From Steinernema hermaphroditum (Eukaryota; Nematoda; Chromadorea; Rhabditida; Steinernematidae), in contig CM059624.1 in NCBI GenBank assembly GCA_030435675.1, positions 458,769-522,768 on the forward strand: a stretch of DNA of 64,000 nucleotides. The letters are read 5' to 3'. Each line of letters opens with the position of its first letter. The stretch's first letter is position 1. The notes under the pieces were generated by a model. It was not told where the DNA came from, searched no databases, and saw only the letters and a program-made list of their open reading frames with translations. The position numbers and the translations under genes were made by a program. Below, one piece after another: positions 52,901 through 62,844 of this stretch.

Positions 52901-55900
52901 GGCCCTTGCTCACACCAAGAGCTCTGCATCTGACCCTCCTGCTCCAAAGTACCATAGCATTTTTATGATTGGATCTTGTAGAACTGCACGAGCCTGATCG
53001 AACGCGCCTACTCTCGTTGGATTTACTGTGGACTATCTTAGTTTCCTGCAAAACTTTCAATTCGAGACAGCTAGGGCCCTTGTTCATACAAAGAGCTCTG
53101 CATCTGACCCTCCTGCTCCAAAGTACCATAGCATTTTTATGATTGGATCTTGTAGAACTGCACGAGCCTGATCGAACGCGCCTACTCTCGTTGGATTTAC
53201 TGTGGACTATCTTAGTTTCCTGCAAAACTTTCAATTCGAGACAGCAGGGCCCTTGCTCACACCAAGAGCTCTGCATCTGACCCTCCTGCTCCAAAGTACC
53301 ATAGCATTTTTATGATTGGATCTTGTAGAACTGCACGAGCCTGATCGAACGCGCCTACTCTCGTTGGATTTACTGTGGACTATCTTAGTTTCCTGCAAAA
53401 CTTTCAATTCGAGACAGCTAGGCCCTTGCTCACACCAAGAGCTCTGCATCTGACCCTCCTGCTCCAAAGTACCATAGCATTTTTATGATTGGATCTTGTA
53501 GAACTGCACGAGCCTGATCGAACGCGCCTACTCTCGTTGGATTTACTGTGGACTATCTTAGTTTCCTGCAAAACTTTCAATTCGAGACAGCAGGGCCCTT
53601 GCTCACACCAAGAGCTCTGCATCTGACCCTCCTGCTCCAAAGTACCATAGCATTTTTATGATTGGATCTTGTAGAACTGCACGAGCCTGATCGAACGCGC
53701 CTATTCCGTTGGGATTACTGTGGACTATCTTAGTTTCCTGCAAAACTTTCAATTCGAGACAGATAGGGCCCTTGTTCATACCAAGAGCTCTGCATCTGAC
53801 CCTCCTGCTCCAAAGTACCATAGCATTTTTATGATTGGATCTTGTAGAACTGCACGAGCCTGATCGAACGCGCCTATCTCTCGTTGGATTTACTGTGGAC
53901 TATCTTAGTTTCCTGCAAAACTTTCAATTCGAGACAGATAGGGCCCTTGTTCATACAAAGAGTTCTGCATCTGACCCTCCTGCTCCAAAGTACCATAGCA
54001 TTTTTATGATTGGATCTTGTAGAACTGCACGAGCCTGATCGAACGCGCCTCCTATTCCCGTTGGGATTACCTGTGGACTATCTTAGTTTCCTGCAAAACT
54101 TTCAATTCGAGACAGATAGGGCCCTTGTTCATACAAAGAGCTCTGCATCTGACCCTCCTGCTCCAAAGTACCATAGCATTTTTATGATTGGATCTTGTAG
54201 AACTGCACGAGCCTGATCGAACGCGCCTACTCCCGTTGGGATTACTGTGGACTATCTTAGTTTCCTGCAAAACTTTCAATTCGAGACAGATAGAGCCCTT
54301 GTTCATACAAAGAGCTCTGCATCTGACCCTCCTGCTCCAAAGTACCATAGCATTTTTATGATTGGATCTTGTAGAACTGCACGAGCCTGATCGAACGCGC
54401 CTACTCTCGTTGGATTTACTGTGGACTATCTTAGTTTCCTGCAAAACTTTCAATTCGAGACAGATAGGGCCCTTGTTCATACCAAAGAGTTCTGCATCTG
54501 ACCCTCCTGCTCCAAAGTACCATAGCATTTTTATGATTGGATCTTGTAGAACTGCACGAGCCTGATCGAACGCGCCTATTCTCGTTGGGATTTCCTGTGG
54601 ACTATCTTAGTTTCCTGCAAAACTTTCAATTCGAGACAGCAGGGCCCTTGTTCATACAAAGAGCTCTGCATCTGACCCTCCTGCTCCAAAGTACCATAGC
54701 ATTTTTATGATTGGATCTTGTAGAACTGCACGAGCCTGATCGAACGCGCCTATTCCCGTTGGGATTTCCTGTGGACTATCTTAGTTTCCTGCAAAACTTT
54801 CAATTCGAGACAGATAGGGCCTTGTTCATACAAAAGAGTTCTGCATCTGACCCTCCTGCTCCAAAGTACCATAGCATTTTTATGATTGGATCTTGTAGAA
54901 CTGCACGAGCCTGATCGAACGCGCCTACTCTCGTTGGGATTTCCTGTGGACTATCTTAGTTTCCTGCAAAACTTTCAATTCGAGACAGCTAGGGCCCTTG
55001 TTCATACAAAGAGCTCTGCATCTGACCCTCCTGCTCCAAAGTACCATAGCATTTTTATGATTGGATCTTGTAGAACTGCACGAGCCTGATCGAACGCGCC
55101 TATTCCCGTTGGGATTACTGTGGACTATCTTAGTTTCCTGCAAAACTTTCAATTCGAGACAGCTAGGGCCCTTGCTCATACAAAGAGCTCTGCATCTGAC
55201 CCTCCTGCTCCAAAGTACCATAGCATTTTTATGATTGGATCTTGTAGAACTGCACGAGCCTGATCGAACGCGCCTATTCTCGTTGGATTTACTGTGGACT
55301 ATCTTAGTTTCCTGCAAAACTTTCAATTCGAGACAGCTAGGGCCCTTGCTCATACCAAGAGCTCTGCATCTGACCCTCCTGCTCCAAAGTACCATAGCAT
55401 TTTTATGATTGGATCTTGTAGAACTGCACGAGCCTGATCGAACGCGCCTACTCTCGTTGGATTTCCTGTGGACTATCTTAGTTTCCTGCAAAACTTTCAA
55501 TTCGAGACAGCAGGGGCCTTGCTCAACCAAAGAGCTCTGCATCTGACCCTCCTGCTCCAAAGTACCATAGCATTTTTATGATTGGATCTTGTAGAACTGC
55601 ACGAGCCTGATCGAACGCGCCTATTCCCGTTGGGATTACTGTGGACTATCTTAGTTTCCTGCAAAACTTTCAATTCGAGACAGCTAGGGCCCTTGTTCAT
55701 ACAAAGAGTTCTGCATCTGACCCTCCTGCTCCAAAGTACCATAGCATTTTTATGATTGGATCTTGTAGAACTGCACGAGCCTGATCGAACGCGCCTATTC
55801 CCGTTGGGATTACTGTGGACTATCTTAGTTTCCTGCAAAACTTTCAATTCGAGACAGCTAGGGCCCTTGTTCATACAAAGAGTTCTGCATCTGACCCTCC

Positions 55901-58900
55901 TGCTCCAAAGTACCATAGCATTTTTATGATTGGATCTTGTAGAACTGCACGAGCCTGATCGAACGCGCCTATTCCCGTTGGAATTACTGTGGACTATCTT
56001 AGTTTCCTGCAAAACTTTCAATTCGAGACAGCTAGGGCCCTTGTTCATACAAAGAGTTCTGCATCTGACCCTCCTGCTCCAAAGTACCATAGCATTTTTA
56101 TGATTGGATCTTGTAGAACTGCACGAGCCTGATCGAACGCGCCTATTCTCGTTGGATTTCCTGTGGACTATCTTAGTTTCCTGCAAAACTTTCAATTCGA
56201 GACAGCTAGGGCCCTTGTTCATACCAAGAGCTCTGCATCTGACCCTCCTGCTCCAAAGTACCATAGCATTTTTATGATTGGATCTTGTAGAACTGCACGA
56301 GCCTGATCGAACGCGCCTATTCTCGTTGGATTTCCTGTGGACTATCTTAGTTTCCTGCAAAACTTTCAATTCGAGACAGCTAGGGCCCTTGTTCATACAA
56401 AGAGCTCTGCATCTGACCCTCCTGCTCCAAAGTACCATAGCATTTTTATGATTGGATCTTGTAGAACTGCACGAGCCTGATCGAACGCGCCTATTCCCGT
56501 TGGGATTACTGTGGACTATCTTAGTTTCCTGCAAAACTTTCAATTCGAGACAGCAGGGCCCTTGTTCATACCAAGAGCTCTGCATCTGACCCTCCTGCTC
56601 CAAAGTACCATAGCATTTTTATGATTGGATCTTGTAGAACTGCACGAGCCTGATCGAACGCGCCTATTCCCGTTGGGATTTCCTGTGGACTATCTTAGTT
56701 TCCTGCAAAACTTTCAATTCGAGACAGCTAGGGCCCTTGTTCATACAAAGAGCTCTGCATCTGACCCTCCTGCTCCAAAGTACCATAGCATTTTTATGAT
56801 TGGATCTTGTAGAACTGCACGAGCCTGATCGAACGCGCCTATTCCCGTTGGGATTACTGTGGACTATCTTAGTTTCCTGCAAAACTTTCAATTCGAGACA
56901 GCTAGGGCCCTTGTTCATACAAAGAGCTCTGCATCTGACCCTCCTGCTCCAAAGTACCATAGCATTTTTATGATTGGATCTTGTAGAACTGCACGAGCCT
57001 GATCGAACGCGCCTACTCTCGTTGGATTTCCTGTGGACTATCTTAGTTTCCTGCAAAACTTTCAATTCGAGACAGCTAGGGCCCTTGTTCATACCAAAGA
57101 GTTCTGCATCTGACCCTCCTGCTCCAAAGTACCATAGCATTTTTATGATTGGATCTTGTAGAACTGCACGAGCCTGATCGAACGCGCCTATTCCCGTTGG
57201 GATTACTGTGGACTATCTTAGTTTCCTGCAAAACTTTCAATTCGAGACAGCTAGGGCCCTTGTTCATACCAAGAGCTCTGCATCTGACCCTCCTGCTCCA
57301 AAGTACCATAGCATTTTTATGATTGGATCTTGTAGAACTGCACGAGCCTGATCGAACGCGCCTACTTCTCGTTGGGATTCCTGTGGACTATCTTAGTTTC
57401 CTGCAAAACTTTCAATTCGAGACAGATAGGGCCCTTGTTCATACAAAGAGCTCTGCATCTGACCCTCCTGCTCCAAAGTACCATAGCATTTTTATGATTG
57501 GATCTTGTAGAACTGCACGAGCCTGATCGAACGCGCCTATTCCCGTTGGGATTACTGTGGACTATCTTAGTTTCCTGCAAAACTTTCAATTCGAGACAGC
57601 TAGGGCCCTTGTTCATACCAAGAGTTCTGCATCTGACCCTCCTGCTCCAAAGTACCATAGCATTTTTATGATTGGATCTTGTAGAACTGCACGAGCCTGA
57701 TCGAACGCGCCTATTCCCGTTGGGATTACTGTGGACTATCTTAGTTTCCTGCAAAACTTTCAATTCGAGACAGATAGGGCCTTGTTCATACAAAGAGTTC
57801 TGCATCTGACCCTCCTGCTCCAAAGTACCATAGCATTTTTATGATTGGATCTTGTAGAACTGCACGAGCCTGATCGAACGCGCCTATTCTCGTTGGATTT
57901 CCTGTGGACTATCTTAGTTTCCTGCAAAACTTTCAATTCGAGACAGCTAGGGCCCTTGTTCATACAAAGAGCTCTGCATCTGACCCTCCTGCTCCAAAGT
58001 ACCATAGCATTTTTATGATTGGATCTTGTAGAACTGCACGAGCCTGATCGAACGCGCCTATTCCCGTTGGATTTCCTGTGGACTATCTTAGTTTCCTGCA
58101 AAACTTTCAATTCGAGACAGCTAGGGCCCTTGTTCATACCAAAGAGCTCTGCATCTGACCCTCCTGCTCCAAAGTACCATAGCATTTTTATGATTGGATC
58201 TTGTAGAACTGCACGAGCCTGATCGAACGCGCCTACTCTCGTTGGATTTCCTGTGGACTATCTTAGTTTCCTGCAAAACTTTCAATTCGAGACAGCAGGG
58301 CCCTTGCTCATACCAAGAGCTCTGCATCTGACCCTCCTGCTCCAAAGTACCATAGCATTTTTATGATTGGATCTTGTAGAACTGCACGAGCCTGATCGAA
58401 CGCGCCTATTCCCGTTGGGATTACTGTGGACTATCTTAGTTTCCTGCAAAACTTTCAATTCGAGACAGCTAGGGCCCTTGCTCATACCAAGAGCTCTGCA
58501 TCTGACCCTCCTGCTCCAAAGTACCATAGCATTTTTATGATTGGATCTTGTAGAACTGCACGAGCCTGATCGAACGCGCCTATTCCCGTTGGATTTACTG
58601 TGGACTATCTTAGTTTCCTGCAAAACTTTCAATTCGAGACAGATAGGGCCTTGTTCATACAAAGTTCTGCATCTGACCCTCCTGCTCCAAAGTACCATAG
58701 CATTTTTATGATTGGATCTTGTAGAACTGCACGAGCCTGATCGAACGCGCCTACTCCCGTTGGATTTCCTGTGGACTATCTTAGTTTCCTGCAAAACTTT
58801 CAATTCGAGACAGCTAGGGCCCTTGTTCATACCAAGAGCTCTGCATCTGACCCTCCTGCTCCAAAGTACCATAGCATTTTTATGATTGGATCTTGTAGAA

Positions 58901-58990
58901 CTGCACGAGCCTGATCGAACGCGCCTATTCCCGTTGGGATTACTGTGGACTATCTTAGTTTCCTGCAAAACTTTCAATTCGAGACAGCTA
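46952..58990 (-). repeat. Satellite array, right block up to the array edge
   Basis: About 69 monomers in reverse orientation, mainly 173 bp to about 48 kb and 174 bp afterwards, with TATTCCCGTTGGGATT and GCTAGGGCCC forms increasingly common after 54 kb. Small irregular insertions and duplications occur at about 48,700-49,190 (for example a repeated CGTTGGATTT), 49,801-49,870 and 51,155-51,175. The array is cut by a gap at 58,991 and non-satellite sequence follows, so the array edge lies in or at that gap. Confidence 0.96.
52235..52330. other. Degraded monomer with homopolymer runs
   Basis: A C13 run, then A6 and many single-base changes (for example TTATTATTAGATC in place of TTATGATTGGATC) confined to about 95 bases, with normal monomers on both sides. 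This is probably a low-quality consensus stretch. Confidence 0.6.
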
Positions 58991-59490
58991 NNNNNNNNNN
59001 NNNNNNNNNNNNNNNNNNNNNNNNNNNNNNNNNNNNNNNNNNNNNNNNNNNNNNNNNNNNNNNNNNNNNNNNNNNNNNNNNNNNNNNNNNNNNNNNNNNN
59101 NNNNNNNNNNNNNNNNNNNNNNNNNNNNNNNNNNNNNNNNNNNNNNNNNNNNNNNNNNNNNNNNNNNNNNNNNNNNNNNNNNNNNNNNNNNNNNNNNNNN
59201 NNNNNNNNNNNNNNNNNNNNNNNNNNNNNNNNNNNNNNNNNNNNNNNNNNNNNNNNNNNNNNNNNNNNNNNNNNNNNNNNNNNNNNNNNNNNNNNNNNNN
59301 NNNNNNNNNNNNNNNNNNNNNNNNNNNNNNNNNNNNNNNNNNNNNNNNNNNNNNNNNNNNNNNNNNNNNNNNNNNNNNNNNNNNNNNNNNNNNNNNNNNN
59401 NNNNNNNNNNNNNNNNNNNNNNNNNNNNNNNNNNNNNNNNNNNNNNNNNNNNNNNNNNNNNNNNNNNNNNNNNNNNNNNNNNNNNNNNNN
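58991..59490. other. Assembly gap, 500 N, at the satellite edge
   Basis: Satellite lies to the left, unrelated sequence to the right. The first ~25 bases after the gap (GGCCCCCTTGTTGTACC) loosely resemble the satellite's GGGCCCTTGTTCATACC and may be a decayed edge monomer, at low confidence. Confidence 0.98.
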
Positions 59491-59534
59491 GGCCCCCTTG
59501 TTGTACCGAAGTCAGTTTCGACACGCTACCAAAC

Positions 59535-59783
59535 TATGGCCCTTTTGTAAGGCGTCGACAGAGCTTCAAAACTAACCTATAACCTCTGCCAACTGATCAT
59601 ACATCACGATTTTATGCCTCATTTACGATTTCCACTCCTTCCGCTTTTTGTGGAAAATTTCATACCGCGAGTATTGCTAATCCACAAAAAGTGGAACCAC
59701 CGGTTAGGCCGGATGGAAACTGATAGGAATAACATAACTATGGCCCTTCTGTCTATTTTTCGACGCTGATCAAAAGGGCCATA
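59535..59783. mobile_element. Candidate TA-flanked MITE (~249 bp)
   Basis: The left end (59,535-59,558) and the reverse complement of the right end (59,760-59,783) match at 20 of 24 bases. Both start TATGGCCCTTTTG and both contain GCGTCGA at the same offset. TA at each outer edge fits the TA target duplication of Tc1/mariner-type elements. Inside are an 11-bp inverted pair (59,644-59,654 and 59,681-59,691) and a second, inward TATGGCCCTT at 59,739-59,748 that can pair with 59,774-59,783. No coding capacity is seen. The superfamily call is tentative. Confidence 0.5.
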
Positions 59784-60139
59784 CTTACAGGCCGCTGTGA
59801 TCACTATTTCATCTGTTACAGCTAACCTATAGATATGTCTGGAGTGGTCCCACCACGACTTTTCAGAAAAGTGTGCAGCAAACCAACATGGTTTAGGGAC
59901 AAGCAGCATCAGCCAAGAACAATGAGCCAACTCGCGTCCGAATCTCACCACAACATCCACCATAGACATCCCTCACGAGCCTTCAAACTAGATGGGTACA
60001 ATGGTTATGAATACAATGCACACAATCTGCGTTTCGCCGCGATTAATTTCCAACCGCGCCAGCGGTAGCCGTTCTGTTTAGTGTTCATTCTGCTTTACCC
60101 TCTACCATCCGTCACTCTAAGCTGCTCACTTTTCACAAT
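59784..60139. other. Unassigned non-coding stretch
   Basis: 356 bases between the candidate MITE and the 191-bp repeat. I recognise no gene, RNA or repeat. A minus-strand frame of 116 codons (59,619-59,969) overlaps the MITE, has no recognisable motif and is taken as chance. TGTTCATTCTGC at about 60,083 resembles the Harbinger end motif TGTTCATTCTCC but stands alone. Confidence 0.4.
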
Positions 60140-60167
60140 GGTTTACTTGTTCCAGGCGATGAGTATA
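60140..60167 (+). repeat. Left part of a 191-bp tandem repeat split by the Harbinger element
   Basis: These 28 bases (GGTTTACTTGTTCC…GAGTATA) are identical to 63,871-63,898. The rest of this repeat copy continues on the other side of the transposon at 63,708. Confidence 0.85.
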
Positions 60168-60200
60168 GCTTTGTTCATTCTCCCTCCGACGCGACGCGAC
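60168..60200 (+). repeat. Harbinger left terminal inverted repeat
   Basis: 33 bp beginning GCTTTGTTCATTCTCCC and ending in CGACG pentamers. It pairs with 63,670-63,702 with a single mismatch at the third base. A longer (CGACG)-type tract continues to about 60,230. Confidence 0.9.
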
Positions 60201-60226
60201 ACGACGCGACACGACGCGACGCGACG

Positions 60227-60360
60227 CGACGGTCGGCTCACGAGTATGAACGGGTGTTCACTCTGCCTCCGACCCGATCCGACGCGACGCGATGCGACAC
60301 GACGCAACGCGACGTCGGATGGAGTATGAACACCTGTTCACTCTCGTGAGCCGACCGTCG
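60227..60360. repeat. Subterminal hairpin of the Harbinger left end
   Basis: An 18-bp perfect inverted repeat (60,227-60,244 and 60,343-60,360, core CGGTCGGCTCACGAG) encloses a second, imperfect pair (60,251-60,273 against 60,314-60,336, 18 of 23 matching) built from the same GTGTTCA…CTCC…TCCGAC motif as the termini. The centre is CGACG-type repeats. It mirrors the hairpin at the right end. Confidence 0.8.
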
Positions 60361-60412
60361 GCCGACGCGTATCCTGAGTGGTGAGACGAACACCTGAGAG
60401 GACCAGTATGTA

Positions 60413-60464
60413 GAATGTTCTCAAGGTTCTGAAACCTTCTAGAATGTTCTAGAATATTCTCGAA
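60413..60464. promoter_or_regulatory. Heat shock element (six perfect alternating nGAAn units)
   Basis: TTC at 60,437, GAA at 60,442, TTC at 60,447, GAA at 60,452, TTC at 60,457 and GAA at 60,462, each exactly 5 bases from the next with no mismatch. A further pair, GAA at 60,413 and TTC at 60,418, has the same 5-base spacing just upstream. HSF trimers bind arrays of inverted nGAAn pentamers, and three are enough for binding. The site lies inside the Harbinger element, beyond the 3' end of the transposase. On the plus strand an AGTATATAGG box follows about 100 bp later (60,560-60,569), so any driven transcript would run rightward, antisense to the transposase. Function is inferred. Confidence 0.75.
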
Positions 60465-60723
60465 GCGCCCAAATCAGGCAATCGTGGCGGGACCCAGTTC
60501 AACTGAACATGCGAACTTTCATACTTTTGAATTCTAGCGCCAGATATGCAGCAGAATTCAAGTATATAGGTTCCGCTCATGGCGCTACTGCTGGCTCACA
60601 AACAGGATAAGTGAACATACATAAGTAATGATTGAAGACAATTATGGAAACAACGTTGAGCCATCACATAACAGAAGTACTTTCATAGCATCAAAGTGAC
60701 AATTATACGTAGAACACAGGCAG

Positions 60724-62026
60724 TTAGTACAGTTGACTTGATGTTCCCTGCCACGGCACCGAACCGCTGCCTTCAAAATACTTCGACAGATTTTCGCGTA
60801 CTTCTTTGGCGTAGTTACTAGGATTCTGGCTCCGTATTGGATGAACAGGTGCCGAATCCATTCTCATCTCGATAAACATTTCTGGATCATGTCCATTGTG
60901 GTTTCGTCTTCTTCTTCGAAATGGTTCTTCTATGGACAAATAGTTATGAAGATGTATGCAGGCACGGACGATCGAATCCGACAGTTTCGCAGAGGTTTCA
61001 ATGTCCTTGAGAAGGAGTCTCCACCGGGTGGCCAAAATGCCAAAGGCGTCTTCAATTACACGGCGCGCTCGCGAGAGCCGACTGTTGAAAATAGATTGTC
61101 TTTCTGTTGTTTCGCCAGGAAATGGCTTCATGAGACGAGGCTTCAAAGGGAAACCACAGTCACCCAAGAAAAAGTAGGGAATAATGTCTTAAGATCCTTC
61201 CAGACGAGAGGCATCGGGGAATTGGAATCGATTCTCTCGAAGTCCTCTTCCGAACGAACTTGACTCGAAGACGTGGCTATCGTGGTGATGCCCATAGTTC
61301 CCAATATCATAGTAGATGAACTGATAGTCGGCATTGCAAACGCCGAGCAAGACGGTAGAAAAGAACTTTTTGTAATTGAAGAAATTGCTGCCGGACTTCG
61401 GTGGTTTCACGATTTTGATGTGCTTCCCGTCTATGGCCCCTAAAAGCTCCTTATAGCTAATATCTTTTGCTAATGACACTACCGAGGACATGCGGAAAGT
61501 TCCATTCTTCTTCAAACGCTCTGCTAACTTCATTCCACTCAGCCGATGTCTCAGGAAATCGAACGTACATCTTGAGAGCCATATATAATGCTCTGCAAGT
61601 CGCCTTGACCACTTTAGCGACAGTGGAGCTGCAAACAAAATCATAAAAGTCCACAACGATAACTGCTTACACTCCCATTCGAAACGAGTAATGTAATGAT
61701 CGGAAACTTGCGCCAGTGGCAAGATATCGCAGAGTCAGAACGAGCATGTGCTCAGGGGAAATTCCGGTCTTCTCCTTCTTCTTCGGCTCCAAGTAGGGTG
61801 TGACCAATCGCAACAGCTTCTCGAACGTCGCTAGAGTCATGCGCGTGTATCCCTTGAAAAGCTTCTGATCTTCGCGAAGCTCATGGAATAAGCCAGCGTA
61901 TTCTCCTAACCTGTTTCGGCTTGCGTAAATCTTCTTCCACCTTCTGTGATGAGTTCGTCGATTCCACACGAGCCAGAGAAGAATGGCGTTTCGTCGTCGA
62001 ACTAGAGCCTGCTTTTCATCGTCCAT
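60724..62026 (-). pseudogene. PIF/Harbinger DDE transposase (HARBI1-like), one in-frame stop
   Basis: Cuts and joins element DNA using a DDE triad. Inferred exons: 62,026-61,671, 61,628-61,483 and 61,439-60,724. Introns of 42 bp (GTAAGC…TTTGTTTGCAG) and 43 bp (GTAGTG…CTTTTAG) restore family-typical joins FRMGVSTVAKVV and NFPHVLGAIDGKHI. The product would be about 405 residues, a usual length. The N-terminal helical part contains ELREDQ and LRYLATGASFRSL. The triad is Asp171 in AIDGKH, Asp261 in LGDCGFPL and Glu297 in RRVIEDAFG. A TAA at 61,191-61,189 (codon 251) sits in frame between the first and second catalytic Asp, and homology continues after it in the same frame. A truncated product would lack two of three catalytic residues. 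It may be one nonsense mutation or a base error. A TTTTCAG acceptor lies 9 nt before the ATG. Confidence 0.88.
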
Positions 62027-62035
62027 TTGGAACTT

Positions 62036-62042
62036 CTGAAAA
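62036..62042 (-). promoter_or_regulatory. Splice acceptor just upstream of the transposase ATG
   Basis: TTTTCAG on the minus strand, with nine bases between it and the ATG at 62,026. This is the nematode consensus acceptor and its position suits spliced-leader trans-splicing or a 5' UTR intron. No donor was identified upstream. Confidence 0.5.
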
Positions 62043-62174
62043 TTCGAATAAGCATTACGGTAAGCCTCGAAAAATCAGTAACCACGAGTAGTTGAACTCA
62101 ACAGGAAATGAAACATAGTCGAAATTATCTGTAAATTCATGGCGAAGAAGCAGTAAAAGCGCAAAAAACAACAA

Positions 62175-62844
62175 TTAATCATATAGAATGTATGAAATTC
62201 GCTTCTTTTTGTCCAGTTGCACGTCTTCGGGCAAGGAATCGAGAATCTGTGCTACTTCCATTCCAAAATGATAATTGCGGCGGTGTTCCAGGTCGTTGAG
62301 TTGCTTGTTCGAGGCTTCAACAAGATGAATGATAGCCTCTGATGTCGAATCCGTACTGTTCTTTTCCCGCTTGCGCTTCTTCTGTGACTGCGATGGGGGA
62401 TCTTCCTCATCGATCCAAATTTCCTTGTTTGCGGTGATCTCCTTGCTGGACTCGTATCCCTCGTCAACGTCTTGACGGTCCGATTCGTTCATGCTGGTCA
62501 CACTAAAAGGTGCCTTTAGAAGAATGTATGCGTTGCATCTTACGTTTTGCGATCGTCCGTGAAGCTATCAAGGAAGCGCATCGAATAAAAAAAATCCACT
62601 TTGTGCTTTGGCTGGAACTTCCCGTCGGGGGAGTTCGCTTCTTCTTCGTGTACACTGTACGCAAGCTCGACCAGCGGGTCTTCAGAGCTTTTACCGAATG
62701 CTCTTCCTCCAGAAACTCTTGTGCGATCTTCTCTGCAATTTCGATCCACGTCTTTTCGCGTTTCTTGTCGCAGTTGTAAAAATTTGCCGTTTTGTCGTAG
62801 AGTAGAGCATTTTCTTGGACCAATTCAATCAGTCGCGCCTCCAT
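62175..62844 (-). pseudogene. MADF-BESS DNA-binding protein of the Harbinger element, 1-bp frameshift
   Basis: The accessory DNA-binding partner, equivalent to the Myb/SANT-type protein that helps Harbinger transposases reach the nucleus and bind element ends. The MADF domain starts at residue 4 (LIELVQENALLYDK), with the tryptophan in KTWIEIAEKI and ALKTRWSSLRTVY, and should end in a KWIFFYSMRFLDSF-like segment. The last part is one base out of frame: the shift falls at a run of eight A (plus strand 62,587-62,594), and nine would keep the frame. A 41-bp intron (62,543-62,503, GTAAGA…CTTTTAG) leads to exon 2 (62,502-62,175) with an acidic stretch, a KKRKREK nuclear signal and a C-terminal BESS-like motif (MEVAQILDSLPEDVQLDKK). 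With one extra base the coding length is 630 nt, exactly 210 codons. An alternative 44-bp intron would also fix the frame but would delete conserved MADF residues. Confidence 0.78.

Noticed and set aside
59704..59709. TTAGGC nematode telomere repeat
   Set aside because: Only single copies are seen (also a reverse GCCTAA near 63,038); no tandem run, so no telomere or internal telomeric tract.
60597..60632. Short plus-strand frame after the TATA-like box downstream of the heat shock element
   Set aside because: Only about 11 codons; too short to support as a gene.
60841..61263. Plus-strand frame of 140 codons over the transposase
   Set aside because: Antisense to the conserved DDE domain; no similarity recognised.
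62618..62661. 44-bp intron as the explanation of the MADF frame change
   Set aside because: It would restore the frame but remove the conserved segment up to the MADF tryptophan; a one-base homopolymer error explains the data better.
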